Shown one piece after another: positions 50,111-62,629 of a DNA stretch of 64,000 bases. Source of the stretch: Glossina fuscipes (Eukaryota > Arthropoda > Insecta > Diptera > Glossinidae). The notes below the pieces were generated by a model that saw only the letters and a list, made by a program, of their open reading frames with translations, did no database searches and was not told the DNA's origin. Positions within the stretch are counted from its first letter, which is position 1. The number at the start of each line of letters is the position of its first letter. The translations under genes were made by a program, and so were the position numbers. Location: the NCBI RefSeq assembly GCF_014805625.2, contig NW_023998415.1, positions 47,981,593-48,045,592 of the forward strand. Reading direction: 5' to 3'.

Positions 50111-51454
50111 TTAGATTATAAATGGGAAGATGGCTCGACGGTTCCTAGGATAGTCCTTAAACTCTTTACGATAATTGCGATGTTTGGCTAAGGCCCAAAC
50201 TGTCATTTGAAAAGCTCCTGCTAAGGCAAACATCAGAGCTGGCAAACACGAAGTCATTATAGAAAATGAAATCCAAGCTCCTATCTCATATGTATAGTTC
50301 GGACAAGATACCAAGCTACGATTACAGATATTGTAAATCTAGAAACATGTTTAGGTGTTCATTTTTAAACTTACTTGAACAGATTTGTTAGAGGATTGCT
50401 ATCGGGTTTGGGTATTTTACGAACTTTAGTACCAGGCGGCCTCAAATTACGCAATGCAATGTGCACCGAAAAGTTACCAAATTCGCAAAACTGCAAAGTG
50501 TTATAAATATTATATATTATTAACTTATAGCTTATATATGATTTTACAATAAGGGCATAAAATACTTACGGCAAATGCACCCAGAGCTGTCCAAACTTGT
50601 AGTGGGCTCGGTGCAGTAAACAAGGGATGATTAACATGATACGATACATAAGCGGTGAAGCCCCAATAATATGAGCAATTCTTAAATAAATTACGTAATG
50701 GCATTGTGGCATGTGAAAACCGATGAACAAAAATAGTTTCCAGCAAACGCTTCACATAGTGTACAGTGTAACAAATTGCCGCTATACTAAAAATCGTAAT
50801 ATACATAAATATATGCACCATACAAATCAACGTTTCTTTTTTTGGTAATTAAATCAAAGAAGAAGAATAAAGTTGAGTGAAACAAATTTTATGCCTTGAC
50901 AACATTAAAATTAACGAAAAGGTCAAATTGGGTCACTACAATTGCTTTCGTTTGTTACTTCATTCCTCTAAAAAGCATGTAATTTATAGACTTTCCTATT
51001 TCCATATTTTAACTTACTGCGCGGTTAAAGAAATTTTTGTGTCGGCCGCATTGCCATACATCAATTCTGGCCGAGTATAAAACAGCAGGTATACCACTAA
51101 AGGCCCGGCGTATTCTGCCAAGAAAACTGTCTTCCATCCTATTTGGGGACCCAAATCTTTAATGTATAATTTATCGCCATCTATGAGCTTTAACGCTTGC
51201 AGCGAGTCGGTATCTTTCAAAGCTTTACCCCGCGGTTCCAAACGCAGTGACTGCCTATCAGCCACCGGAGCACTCTTTAATTTTTGATAGATTAATGCAC
51301 GTAAATCGCCAATAACGATATCTTTAGGCACGCGACATTTACCATAGGATTTAGAATTTTTTGCATTTAATATTTCAATCTGTACATGTAACAAAAACAA
51401 TTTCATTCAAGTCCAAAGTTGCAATCATTAATAACTTCAAACACTTACCTCCAT
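50111..51454 (-). CDS. Sc2: Very-long-chain enoyl-CoA reductase (TECR/Sc2)
   Basis: Catalyses the last step of the microsomal fatty-acid elongation cycle, reducing trans-2-enoyl-CoA with NADPH in the ER membrane. Coding exons are 51454-51449, 51379-51018, 50786-50570, 50490-50375 and 50315-50111 (6+362+217+116+205 bases); phases agree throughout and give 301 aa (human TECR 308). The first exon codes only for Met-Glu before a GTAAGT donor. Residues 3-80 form the ubiquitin-like N-terminus (QSLRLEPRGKALKD). Membrane segments follow from about 85. The steroid-5-alpha-reductase-type region includes HYVKRLLETIFVHRFSHATM, NCSYYWGF, GNFSVHIALRNLRPPG and the conserved SCPNYTYE near 237-244, and the protein ends in IFPFII. 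All donors are GTAAGT or close. The gene looks intact. Confidence 0.96.
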
Positions 51455-51459
51455 TGCTT

Positions 51460-52443
51460 TACAATTTAAACCGCAAAACCTAAAGCAAAAGCGGATACTA
51501 ACTCTATGCCGACAAATTATCTGTTTTTACGGAAAAAATTCTAAAATCACTTCAGGTTCTTCCTCTTCTTAAAATATACTCAGAAAGGTATCAACATATG
51601 ATTCGGCGTGTTGAAGTGAAAAGGTGCTTAAGTCCGTCAGAGCAATATTTATATTAATGGAATCGACGCAATTGATATCTGTTAAAAGCATACGCTATAA
51701 AATCATATTTTGAATTTTAACTTTTATTTTACCGTCAATAAAGGAATTGTTACACAATATAATTATATTTATTAAATATTAATAATAGTCTCCTCCGAAA
51801 TTATACTATTTTTTCAATTTCGTGCTTCAAATCAATTTATGAATGAGTACTTTGTGAGCAAAGATTTGTTTTTCTCTTCGTTTCGTTTTTAGTAATCGGT
51901 AGACGAAACGATCTTTTGAAGTTTTGTAAAGCCTGATTTTGTTTCATTTCATTACCAACCCTGCTCAACTTTTAGCAAGCAGAGTGCAGAATGCATTGGA
52001 AAATCAAATTAAAGCGAAGGAACTATTTTCACAATCACAACAAAAATCGCTACAATTTAGAATGAACTCTGACGCAATTAAAGTACTAATAAAACCAATG
52101 AATGTGAATAAATATAGTGTCAAAGCCTTGCGTGTTTTAAATTTAATAAACGTATTTTTCTAAACAATAGAATTTTACCAAAGAATTTGATATAAACGAT
52201 GTAGAATTCATAAAAAATTAACATTTCTAACTTGGCTTCACTTTCGCAAAACATATGATTTCGTTGATTTCAAAAGAAACAAGCAAAAGTAATCTAAGAA
52301 AAATGCTATTTACCTTGAAAAAAAAATTTAATTTACTACAACAACTACCAATATAGGTATCTCAAAATAAAATGGGGATTAACTAAATTGCCAGTAAATC
52401 TAATATAATAATAAAACTGCAATATATTATATACGCAGAATGT

Positions 52444-52480
<37 letters not shown>

Positions 52481-52550
52481 AAGGAGCGATACGGACAAGA
52501 AAAAACATCAAATTATTAAAAATAAATTTGACTTAATACCATCATTTAAA
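51460..52550. other. Non-coding stretch upstream of Sc2
   Basis: Contains the probable Sc2 promoter. No TATA box is evident. A T-homopolymer of about 30 lies near 52447. The open frame at 51939-52163 has no homology that I recognise. Confidence 0.45.
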
Positions 52551-52589
52551 CGTTTTGACATGTTTTGTATGTTTTCTCTTGGAAAGGAA

Positions 52590-52850
52590 ACAGGGATTTA
52601 CTTCATTCAGAGATTGAGTGTTTTGGAGTGGTGTTTGTGGAAGAGGGTGAAGCCATTTTTGAATTAAGCGGGATTTATATTTGAGGTCGTTATCTTGGTA
52701 GAATGTAAATGTTTCCAAAATACCAAGTTTGTCGACACTTTATTTCAAGTTACGACCTACGGTGAGCATGGCAATGGTCATGTAAAAGCGTTGATATACC
52801 TTGAAAACAACGGAGTCGGAAACTGGTGTTCATGGATGGGATTCTAAACA
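52590..52850 (-). mobile_element. Tc1-like transposase fossil
   Basis: On the minus strand around 52720-52650 the frame reads FYQDNDLKYKSRLIQKWL. This is the Tc1 block around the second catalytic Asp of the DDE triad (consensus FQQDNDPKHxSxxVxxWL). LGILETFT just before it fits the preceding helix (YxxILExxL). Flanking sequence is frameshifted and both terminal repeats are missing, so it is a dead fragment. Confidence 0.75.
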
Positions 52851-53114
52851 AGGAGAGTTATTTAACGACGTCTCTCTCTGCCACCCCGCGGTCGCATTTG
52901 CTTTCGGCAGGTCAGGCGCACATCTAATCTGAACATCTATTGCTCTACCCCTACTTCCAAAACTGCAACTGCAAAACGGCGACCACAAAGCAATGCTATT
53001 AAGTAAAAATATTAGATTTCAATAATCTCCTTTTTTTTGTCTTCGTATGCTTCCTTATATGAAAAAACCCCAATATTAATGACGCTAAGTTTTGTGAGCC
53101 CTTGAAATTATTTA

Positions 53115-53292
53115 TTATTATTATTATTATTATAAATTTAGCCAGAGAATAAATTCTAAGACTAAAGTCTTAAAGCACTAGCATCTAGGGCTATCGGCTG
53201 TTATTAGAAAACTCTACCGCACTTGAGGTTTGAACCCACGACTATTGAGTTGCTAGTCGAGACTCTTGCCTACTCGGCCACTCAGGCGGATT
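53115..53292 (-). mobile_element. Complete tRNA-derived SINE with target duplication
   Basis: On the minus strand the element begins AATCCGCCTGAGTGGCCGAG and contains an RNA polymerase III A box (TGGCCGAGTAGG) and B box (GGGTTCAAACC) at tRNA-like spacing. It continues into a unique body (AGTGCGGTAGAG, CTAGTGCTTTAAG) and ends in an (ATA/AAT)n tail. It is flanked by a perfect 13-base direct repeat, TTGAAATTATTTA, at 53102-53114 and 53293-53305, the target duplication left by LINE-driven retroposition. The head most resembles Ser/Leu-type tRNAs, which is an inference. Length is about 178 bases. Confidence 0.88.
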
Positions 53293-53723
53293 TTGAAATT
53301 ATTTAATTTTCCTATAGACACTGAAATAATGCTTCAATTTTTTTTTAATATTTTAATATGAAGTACAAAATAATAAAATACATTTTAATGCTTGGACAAT
53401 GGACTAGCTCTATTTTTGGCGAATTTATTCGATGAATCAGAGATTATCATTTAGAGCAGTAAAGTAACTTCAGAACCTCTTAGAATGTGCTCGAAATATA
53501 GGTGATTAGTGTTATGCGAACTGTATGCAACATTTGCAGGTATCGTAAGTTTCTACTTACGTAATTAATTGAAATTTCATAGTCTGCGATATTGAAATCT
53601 TTTCCAGAGTAAAAATTGTTCCATGTGCATGTAAATAATTCTTTTTCCGTTGCATCATCTGTTTATTAACATGACTATGGGTTTTAATTATTCATTTGTA
53701 TATTTGATGTTTTGATTTATTTT

Positions 53724-56134
53724 TTAAACTAATAAACTGGCATTATTGTCACAAAATTCATGTATATTATCGACGAATTGTATACGTTCGCTTGTTGGCT
53801 TTATGGGAATTGGAATTGCTGCTGCTGGTTCAGGCGATGAATGCCTTAAAACTTCGCGCAGTGCTATTGGCATTCGGCGCTCGGGACTATTCGTTTCAAG
53901 TGCTAACCGTTTCAAACTGTTTATGATAGATATGTCTTGTTTGATCTCGTTCTTGACATGCAGGAGTTCATGTTCGGTTTTTAAGATTTCTTGTGCACAA
54001 TTTTCTATGTTATGCTGTATCTGACCGACAGACATTTCGAAATTCTTATCGGTTTTAGTGTAGAGTTCATTCTGAAGTCTATACAGTTTACATTTTTTGG
54101 TCAGTTGCCTTGTTAACGTGTATTCACGTGCGTAGAGTTCGTTCATTTCGGCATTTTTTTCCGCTAACTTACTACGTATCGAGCTGCGAGCAGTTAAACC
54201 TTTACGTCGCCGTAAATAATTGCCTATATCATGGTCTTTGTCATGTCGTTTGATAACATTTGACCTTTTATGAATTTTTCGTTTACGAGGAGATTTACGA
54301 CGTTTCCGGACTGTCGAACGCGTTTCGCAAAGTCTATATAGTTTCTCTTTATCAAGCTTATCCTTCGCGTCAGGAGAAAGATGACTGGTTGGCAGAATGG
54401 TTGTTTTCACCTCATGGTTTTTAAGTGATTTTGTTGACTTGGTCGGCTGGTCTTTTCCAAGCAATCGAAAATTTAATAATTTACAAAAATATTTACGCAA
54501 CGACGACAGTGTACTATTGGTTTTAATTGGCTTTGCAGGATCGTTAACATCTTTATGACATTTAAGGCTTAAACGTATCTGAAAGTGAAATAATCAAGAA
54601 AATCGATTTTAATATCCAAAAATGCTTGGGCACTCCCAATTTGATTGGAAGCAGCAGTTTAGGTGAAGCCATAATGCAGTGCAACTAATAGATAAATATT
54701 TTTATATATAAAATAGCATACATCCCGGGATACTCGTTAAGCTAAATACATTCTTCTTTTTATGAATTCTTCCTTTTGTGAATGGTGTGCCTCATGGTTA
54801 TATTTCTTTCGAAGATGAATTTCGTTCTAATAGTTTTTGGGATCAGTTCTCCGCAACGACCGCTTTTCAAGAGCCGTCTTTATGCAGCAAAATACTGCAT
54901 TTAGGTAAAATGAAGTGCGACAAGTCGAAGATAGCCAACACAGTGGAATAGCAACTACTTTCATGATGTCACAAGCTATGTATGAGTTTTCGAGCCTATG
55001 ACATGATCAAGTGCGGCTCCCTCACATATGGCGACAATGTTTTTTTCAATTAGAATAAAATATAAAAATCATATATTTTCAGACTATATCTGTGTAGCGA
55101 TGTAGATGAATAATAAGGGGACTCTTGTAAAGTGTAAGTGAGCACACGTTTCCCTCAAAGCTTAAGTTCCAGAGGTACATACATACATTTAACCGTTTAA
55201 AAACAATGAGAATTTTCCAAAGCATTAAAAGTAATTGACGAAAATCAGACGCGTCTCTATAGAAACCTTGTGTGCTTGAAATTTCTGTTACGAATCGAAT
55301 GACGTATTGAATTTGAAATAGAGTTTTTATGTTGATCCGTCGAGCTATGTTATGACTTCTCGCATTAACATCAAAAAATATTTAATACAAAGTCTTGTGC
55401 TATATTTTTGCTTCGAATAAGTTATATTTAAAGAGGTCGAATTTAAGTTATTTGCCAAATGCTAAGTTGCTTCTAATGCTGACATTACGGTTATGCAATT
55501 CAGATAAACTCTTGTTACTTTCTTATGGCAATTGCTTTTCTCTTTTAGTATTCATGGAATGCTTGATCTATCTGCAGGGGCTAATGTCCTTAATATATGC
55601 ACAAGCACACACCCACACGCAGAGAAAAAGAGTGACGGACACATACATGCACGTATAAATAGGTCTGTGTGTGTGTTACGTTATGTAAACGCATTAAATT
55701 GACTAATTTTGGATCACTCTAATGCCATGTGTGTGTCCATGATATATGCATGCATGTATAAAAGTGCAAATTATTCGATATTACCTCATTGTGTGCTCGA
55801 TTCCAGGCCTTCCAAATTGGTAAAATTGCGACGTTGCCGTCGTAGCTGCGCTCGATACCACGCCAACATTCTGTTATAACATATCCGCTGTAGTCACGCG
55901 ATGCTGTTCCGTCTAAAGTGTTTGTTAGAAACGGTGCCATATGTATGCAATTCGTACACAAGCATATATGTATATATTATGTAGGAGTTTATATGTATAC
56001 CATAAGCCATTAACAGGCACCGGAAGTATCAGTCATCATGGAAAAATTCAGTCAATAAAAAAAAAACAAAGAAATTTCAAATAAAGCCCAGCAAAAAACT
56101 AAGTAGGAAGAGGAAAGTAACTGAGAAAAGAGAT

Positions 56135-56167
<33 letters not shown>

Positions 56168-56536
56168 GAGAAAGCGAATGAATAAAAATTAGGCATAATG
56201 CAGGCAGTCGCATAGGTAAGTGAGTGCGTAAGTGCCCAAGTGGCGAATATGCTTTATTTAAAGTTATGTCGTTTTTCGATGTTTGTGAAATTCACCTTTT
56301 TGTACGCAGCGGTAAAGTTCACTATTGCCGTTGCTAAGTTCATCATCAATCATGGCTTTGATTATGTCATTGCATGTAGTTTTGTTAGTAACTCCCGATA
56401 CATAGCGCACCTCATTTCCCAACCATATCGTGATTTCTTTATATCCCTGTTCCTGACATAAAAAGAGATTAATATATACATATATAAATGTATTTATATG
56501 TATATATAAAATAAATACATATATAAATATACATAT

Positions 56537-56568
<32 letters not shown>

Positions 56569-57236
56569 TTAAATAGTTAGCGGCTCGAACACAATACAAA
56601 CGGTTGCACAATTAATTTTACAAAAAAAAATCAGAGTAAAAAAAACATTTTCGACTTTTCGTGTTAAAATAAAGTATTCTTCTTTTTCTTATTCAAAAAA
56701 AATTATAAAAAATTTTTTAAAAATAAGAAGATTCATAAAATTCATAAACGAAATATACTAAAGAAAAGTTTGTGATGTTTTTCAAAATAAGGCGGTTTAC
56801 CCGAAATTTTGATTTTTGTTCACATGACGTGTATACAGATCGAAAAAAAGATATGAATTAATGTGTATACACGTTATGCGCGGCTAGGTGAAGAATAAAA
56901 GATTAATTAGTCGGATGGCGGTTAATTGCTTACATAAGCCACTGTACTATTAACACCGCACAATGAAATGGAACGACTGCGACAACTACGTTCGCTACGT
57001 CGATTATTATTTTTATTATGATTATCTTTATATTTAAGTTGATTCAAGTATTGTTCTTCCTTAGCGTCAACGGTGTCAGCTCTTTTGCATCGAAAATTTT
57101 CTTTATTATTATCAATTGGTTTAGTTTTTAACGGCAATATTGGACTGTAATGTTTAATTTCTTCTGGTAGCTCGTTCACTGATTGACCTAGACTGGTGTT
57201 TTCATCAATCAACGTTGAATTCTGTTGCGGTGCCAT
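53724..57236 (-). CDS. meru: RASSF9/RASSF10-type Ras-association protein (Meru)
   Basis: Fly Meru is a RASSF9/10 homologue that links planar and apical-basal polarity during asymmetric division. Coding exons are 57236-56934, 56452-56296, 55870-55785 and 54578-53724 (303+157+86+855 bases), in phases 0, 1 and 0, for 466 aa. The Ras-association fold spans about 106-191 and is split over three exons: EITIWLGNEVRYVSGVTNKT, then SELYRCVQKECWRGIER and ILPIWKAWNRAHNE, then IRLSLKCH. It matches the RASSF10 pattern SELYCIVEKWRGFER...LWAAW...VRFVLV. A basic stretch (RKRRKSPRKRK, about 273-283) and a coiled coil (about 320-408) follow. The C-terminus ...SLLV fits a class II PDZ ligand. A 5'UTR intron probably ends near 57254 (TTTCTTTCAG). 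The exon 3 acceptor (ATAACAG, 55871) has a poor pyrimidine tract and is the least certain join. AATAAA lies 3 bases after the stop and again near 53667. Confidence 0.88.
56134..56180. repeat. (AG)n microsatellite inside meru intron 2
   Basis: GA-dinucleotide run with AAAG interruptions, between the second and third coding exons of meru. Confidence 0.9.
56470..56575. repeat. (TA)n-rich tract inside meru intron 1
   Basis: TATA/ATACATA repeats just upstream of the exon 2 acceptor. On the minus strand it gives a false Ile/Tyr-rich extension of the exon 2 reading frame. Confidence 0.9.
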
Positions 57237-57259
57237 CTTGAAATTCCGTAAAACTGAAA

Positions 57260-58580
57260 GAAAGGAAAGCGATTGATTAATAAACGATGGGAGTGATTAG
57301 AAATCTTAAATTAGGCAAATTTTAAACTGATAAAGGAAAATATATATCTCGAAGAAAAAACGGATCGGAGATCTTTGCCATTAACCTGAGGAGACTGAAT
57401 TTTTCAACAAACTCCACCACAGCTGCACATATAACGGAACATAACATAAATACACGAAATTGACGTTCGAAACCTTTGAGATAGGCATGCGATACTTGTG
57501 CTTAAATCGAGAATGCCTCTAAGAAGAGTTTTTAATTGAATCGTGCTAACTTCTTCTCATTGCTTTGATTATTTCAGTCTATTTTCAATCTTAACAAATT
57601 TTATTTATAGGTCACATATTCCCGAGAAACTATAACTATTAATATTTTATGTTATTCTAGCTTCTAGGATCCATGCTAGTTCCGAGTGATATTAAGTTTA
57701 TAACTCGGTGAAATCACAAAGACAATTAAGGCTGTTCAACACCTTAACTCAACCAAGGATATGTTTACAGCATTGAGCACATGTTTGATATAAATTTCTG
57801 ACTGATATTGTGCCTTTATAAGTAACACCCATAGATGTTGCATGTACTTTATCTGTTACTCACGTCGCTTCCGACCGAATTCAATTTTCTTACTTGATTG
57901 CATTTAGTTTAGTCGACGTTGAAGAGACCATCTTTTGTGTATGGCAAAGTAATTGCGAGTAAATTACGCTCATTTAAATATTTGACTTTCGCTTTATTCA
58001 TTTAAAAGAAAAAAAAAATAAAAACAAGAGGAAATAACTAAGAGAGGCCAGGCCGATGGATGCATGGTTAAATCAACCCGCAACATAATGCGGATTATAT
58101 TCTTTAACAGAAGTGCTTATATACCTTACCCAGTTTCTTATATTTACGCTCGCATAAATCGATGGCGCATGCGCACGGCTATCAATTGACTTATGAAATT
58201 TGGTTGGGTTTTTCTTTTTTATCATATGCAAACCAAAGATACGAAATCTACCGAAAATACGACTGTCACGTATTTCATCGCCATTTACCATTGCTAAGCA
58301 CCTATGTTTAAGCAAACTTCCCCACTGCCAATCGACAAAATATTTAGATACGTTTTCATAAGACTTCAATCAATTAATTGTTCAGTTTCATTGTCCGCTC
58401 GCTCAGACCTTCTTCTGTGTTGCCAGCGTAACTGCCAAGTCAATTTTGAGACTTTATTCTCGATATTAATTTTATGATTTGCATTAATAAACAAAAAATA
58501 GAAAAAACTATTCGGCCAGGTTTGACTTTCAAAATCTGTAAAAATTAGATTTCCTCAGCACACAGCTTCTGTACAGCTAT
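57260..58580. other. Upstream region of meru, no confident gene
   Basis: Should contain the meru 5'UTR exon(s) and promoter. A minus-strand ATG frame of 98 codons at 58073-58369 (MKSYENVSKYFVDWQWGSLL) has a mixed composition but no homology that I recognise. It could be a 5' exon or chance. A short INE-1 subfamily A end (CGACCGAATTCAATTTTCTT) lies at 57873-57893. Confidence 0.35.
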
Positions 58581-58589
58581 TTCAAGTGT

Positions 58590-59050
58590 CGAGTAGAAAT
58601 GTCCACATGATGTCAATTTTTCCCATTCCGGCCTCGCCCATAGAATATGCGTTCAAATTTTTGTACACTTATTCGCTATAGTTTATGAGTAATGATGAGC
58701 AAAAAAGCAATTTTTCGTTCCATTTGAAAAACAGTGGTGAGGAGGTCAGTTTACGTGGTGCGGTGAGTGGATTTTACCGATGGACCGATTGGGCCCATTT
58801 TCAATAAGCACCTGCATGCAAGAACTACGAATGCTCCTGCCAAAGGTGAAGTCGAAAGCTTCATTTTTGCGGATAGGAGAATGTTTACAACAGACGGACA
58901 GACGCACAGACGGGCCAGATGGACATGCTTAAATCGAAATAGAATTTGCCGCTAATCAAGATGGGGTCGATGATGCTTCCTTTTGGGCATTGCAAGCGCT
59001 TTGACAATATGAATATATATCTAACATCCTTCGGGTGATGGGTATAATAA
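58590..59050 (+). mobile_element. INE-1-like repeat, subfamily A, copy 6
   Basis: Contains the AATTTTTGTACACTTATTCG block, CAGTTTACGTGGTGCGG, AATGTTTACAACAGACGGAC, GGACATGCTTAAATCG and the closing hairpin ATCCTTCGGGTGATGGGTAT. The ATACCCATCACC end is missing. It closely parallels 860-1230 of copy 1. Confidence 0.75.
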
Positions 59051-59059
59051 TATTTGAAA

Positions 59060-60412
59060 GTTCAGAAGGAAAATGGATCTAATCGGCCGTTAAAAGGCAC
59101 CATAATCGTACTATAACCAAACCTATATTGATCGGAGACATTGTACAAATGCCATATGGGGATCATGTAATTGATAAGTATATAATTGATCCCGATTAGC
59201 CTGAGATCTGAGATGTGCAATATTATTAAAATACTTTGCAATTTCTACATATTCACTTGAGGTAATTGAAGTACATTCATTCGTCCCAGATTGCATTCCT
59301 TACCATTTCTTCTCACATATTTTGTTAAGTGTTTGTATATTGTGTATAAGTCTAAACACAATTTGTTGAACTTTACAATACCTTCTGACAAATACGGACA
59401 CATACATGCGCTTGGCATTTTTTTTCCGCATTTCTCTTTTCTCTTCAGTATACATTCTATCGTGATGTCAAGTTATTTAAATTTTTTTTTTTTTTTTTTT
59501 TTCTTTGTTAATTTTGTGCATTTTTGTTTTGCTGCATAACACCGACGCCGCATTGGCGATGTACTTTTTTATTCATAACGATCAATTTAGATTCGTTGTA
59601 AGCGATAAAATAAATTGCCCCTCTTGCATACAAAAACACAATCACTCGTACGGACATATAAATATGTGCATAGTAACAGTAAATGAATGTAGCGAACGTA
59701 GTCCTTTCCCCGTTAGATAACGTTTTCAAGGTATTTCGTTTTTACACGTCTACCTTAGTAAAAGAATACATTGTATTATATAACAACAACAAAGAATTGG
59801 GCAATATCACAACTTCACTATGCGTATGTATGTTATGCAAAAATTATATACAATTCTTTATATGAATAAAGGTAATATATATCCTCTAAGCTATATTCAT
59901 GCAAAAGAAGAAAGCACGTAATTATATAATAATACATATACCGCTACATAAGTATATGCATTGCTTGCATGCATGCATGCATATATATGTATAAATATTG
60001 GTATAGCACGGCTGTTTATGTATGCTGAAGCGAAACACATCTCTACATATAATACGTTCATATATATAAAATGTAGCGCCACAATATAAAGTGTTATGAT
60101 AAAAAAAAAAAAATCATTTTTCTTAGATTATCTTGTTAAGCTGTAAACTTCTCTCCAATGAATTGTGATAACTGAAACATGTGTATGTGGAAAGGAAAAA
60201 TCCTTTAAGGCTGATTTTCCTTCCTTTCGTTTTACGGTTTGCGTAATCATTTTTCATTGTACCCCGTGAAGAATGCACACATGCTTAAAAAAAAATATAT
60301 AGCAATTTATGCCGATATCGATAAATCACATATGCATTAACAATATGGAATTGCCATGCATTTATATATACACGCATACACGTAGGCACTTAATTCATCT
60401 ACTTATCTGCAT

Positions 60413-60454
<42 letters not shown>

Positions 60455-60868
60455 TAGTCATTTATGACTAATTCTAATGATGTGGTTGCGTGTTGACTAC
60501 TAAAACTATTAACTGAATCTTTTTTTTTTTTTTACTTACGAATGCATGTTATATTCGCATGTAAGAATGTGTATAAACAGAAAATGTTTCCAATCGAGAT
60601 AATTATAAGTACGTATATACATATACATATATATGTGTATTTTGATTCTAATAAATGAAATAAGCCACACGCAGACATAGACTAACCAATGTACAATCGT
60701 TCACATATATATAAAAAGTGATTTAAGATTTATTATATATATAAAAAAAAAAAATTATTTTTATATTCAAAGACAAGACTAAATTAGTTTTTCACTAACG
60801 GATTAGCGAGGCTAGCCTGTTTCACGGATCTTCTGACGTCCCACAAGATGTCATTGCGCTTTTTACTA

Positions 60869-60919
<51 letters not shown>

Positions 60920-61690
60920 CTATTACTATTACTACTGGGACAAATGTCAAACAATGTTTGCGTAGAGTGTTCTTGAAGAGCGAAAATTACATCCGCAGAC
61001 GAGAAAAAAGTATTTGTTAATCATTATCAAGGACTTATGTCAAATTAATGTATATATATTTTTTAGAATTACAGATATATTTTCGATCTACCCATTTTCA
61101 TTTCCCGAAAGGCACGTGCGACATGTGTCGCTTTAAGCGAAAATAATCTAAAAAAATTTGTAATGAATGCTTTTCTTCTCCAAGATATTATTCGGTCACT
61201 TTAGATACCTATCGAATCATGGATTCAATCAATCCTAAGTAGCATTCGTTTATGATCTCCCAACAAACATTGATCAATAAACTAATTCAAAATATCATGA
61301 ATTTTTGGTCATCGTCGTTATATGTCGATATTTCTTGACTTGACAGAAAATGTGAATTGAATGTGTTTTGAATTTATTTTTAACTTAATTTGTTAAAAAA
61401 TTGTTTTTAGAAACGTGAAACGGGTGAACGGACGAAAAGTCGGTAAAGTTACCGCATAAAAAAAAGTTTTACTTTACAATCCCGCTTACAATCGCCAAAC
61501 GGAATTATGGTATTGGACTACTAGACTGCATATAGAACGTTTGTGTGGTACGCTTTTATTTTCTCAACGGATTCACGCAACTTTCGTAATACCAATCCTA
61601 TTAAGCTAAGAATCAATTCGTAAATAATTCAGGAAAAGATTACGAGATTTGTGGATTCAGTGGTAAGTAATTGCGTTGTGAGAAAATGAA
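59060..61690. other. Non-coding stretch with microsatellites
   Basis: AT-rich with several TA/TG tracts (for example 60415-60453) and poly-T runs. No gene is recognised; the short frames near 59300-59870 lack homology and coding bias. Confidence 0.5.
60864..60937. repeat. (CTA)n trinucleotide repeat
   Basis: About 20 ACT/CTA units with an ACC and a few ATT interruptions. Not in a recognised reading frame. Confidence 0.92.
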
Positions 61691-61699
61691 TCAAAATAA

Positions 61700-62620
61700 T
61701 CATCGTAGAAGGGTGAGGCGTATACGCATTTCGTGTCAAACGTTTGCAACGCCCAGAAGGAGGAAGCTTCAGAGATCCCACAAAGTGTGCATATTCTCGG
61801 ACGACATATCAAATTTTGCATCGATTTAAGCATATCTGTCTGTCCGTCTATCTAACGTGTGTTTGTGAACACTTTGCTGATCGCAAAAATTAAACTATCG
61901 ACTTCAAATCGAATTGGAAGCTCTTTCACGCAGGTTGTTATTGAAAATGGACCAAATCGGCGTTGAACGACACGCTCATACGCAATTCTACATAATTCTG
62001 TTTTTAAAAACTCATTACTGATTAACTGCAGCAGATAAATCCACAAAAATTTGAACGTTTATTCATTCTATGAATGGGATGCTCTAGTATCTGTGTAAAA
62101 ATGGAAAAAATTGATCACGCCTATCCGATATTATAGCGTATCAAAATTGAATTTTTTTTCGAAAACTTTTTTTTATAACGCGCAGGAACAAGGTTCAATG
62201 AAGTTTAGAATGCATATAAAAGCGTCAGTCTGTCGGTCTATCCGTCTGCTAAATTGTATAGTATCTGTGTTACGCATTCTCCCGTTCGCAAAAAAAAAGA
62301 ACATATCGCCTATGGATGTGCAAAAAAGTTTTTTTTTGAAAACAGCGTAAGCAGGTCAAAGATCACACCTTTATAGAACGAAAAATGAGATCATCTTTGC
62401 TTTCCGTGTCTTTTGCTCGCCGCTCACAACAACTGCAACAGATACACGACATACATTTTCGAAAAAATTATTTTACAAGAAAATCAAAAATCAAAAATCA
62501 GCCACGCCCACCGACTATAATAAAATATGCATATTTATATGTTTCCTCTTTATAGGATAACGGTCGTGAAGGGCGTAAAAGATTCGGTCACAATAAGTTT
62601 TTTACTCATTTCAATAACGC
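61700..62620 (-). mobile_element. INE-1-like repeat, subfamily A, copy 7 (near full length)
   Basis: Inverted relative to copies 1-3. It opens near GGTGAGGCGTATACGC and GTTTGCAACGCCCAGAAGGA, passes CAGAGATCCCACAAAGTGTG and TGTCTGTCCGTCTATC, and ends GGATAACGGTCGTGAAGGGC, GTAAAAGATTCGGTC near 62600. The order is the same as in the 33.5-kb copy. No coding capacity. Confidence 0.78.
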
Positions 62621-62629
62621 CTCGAGTAA

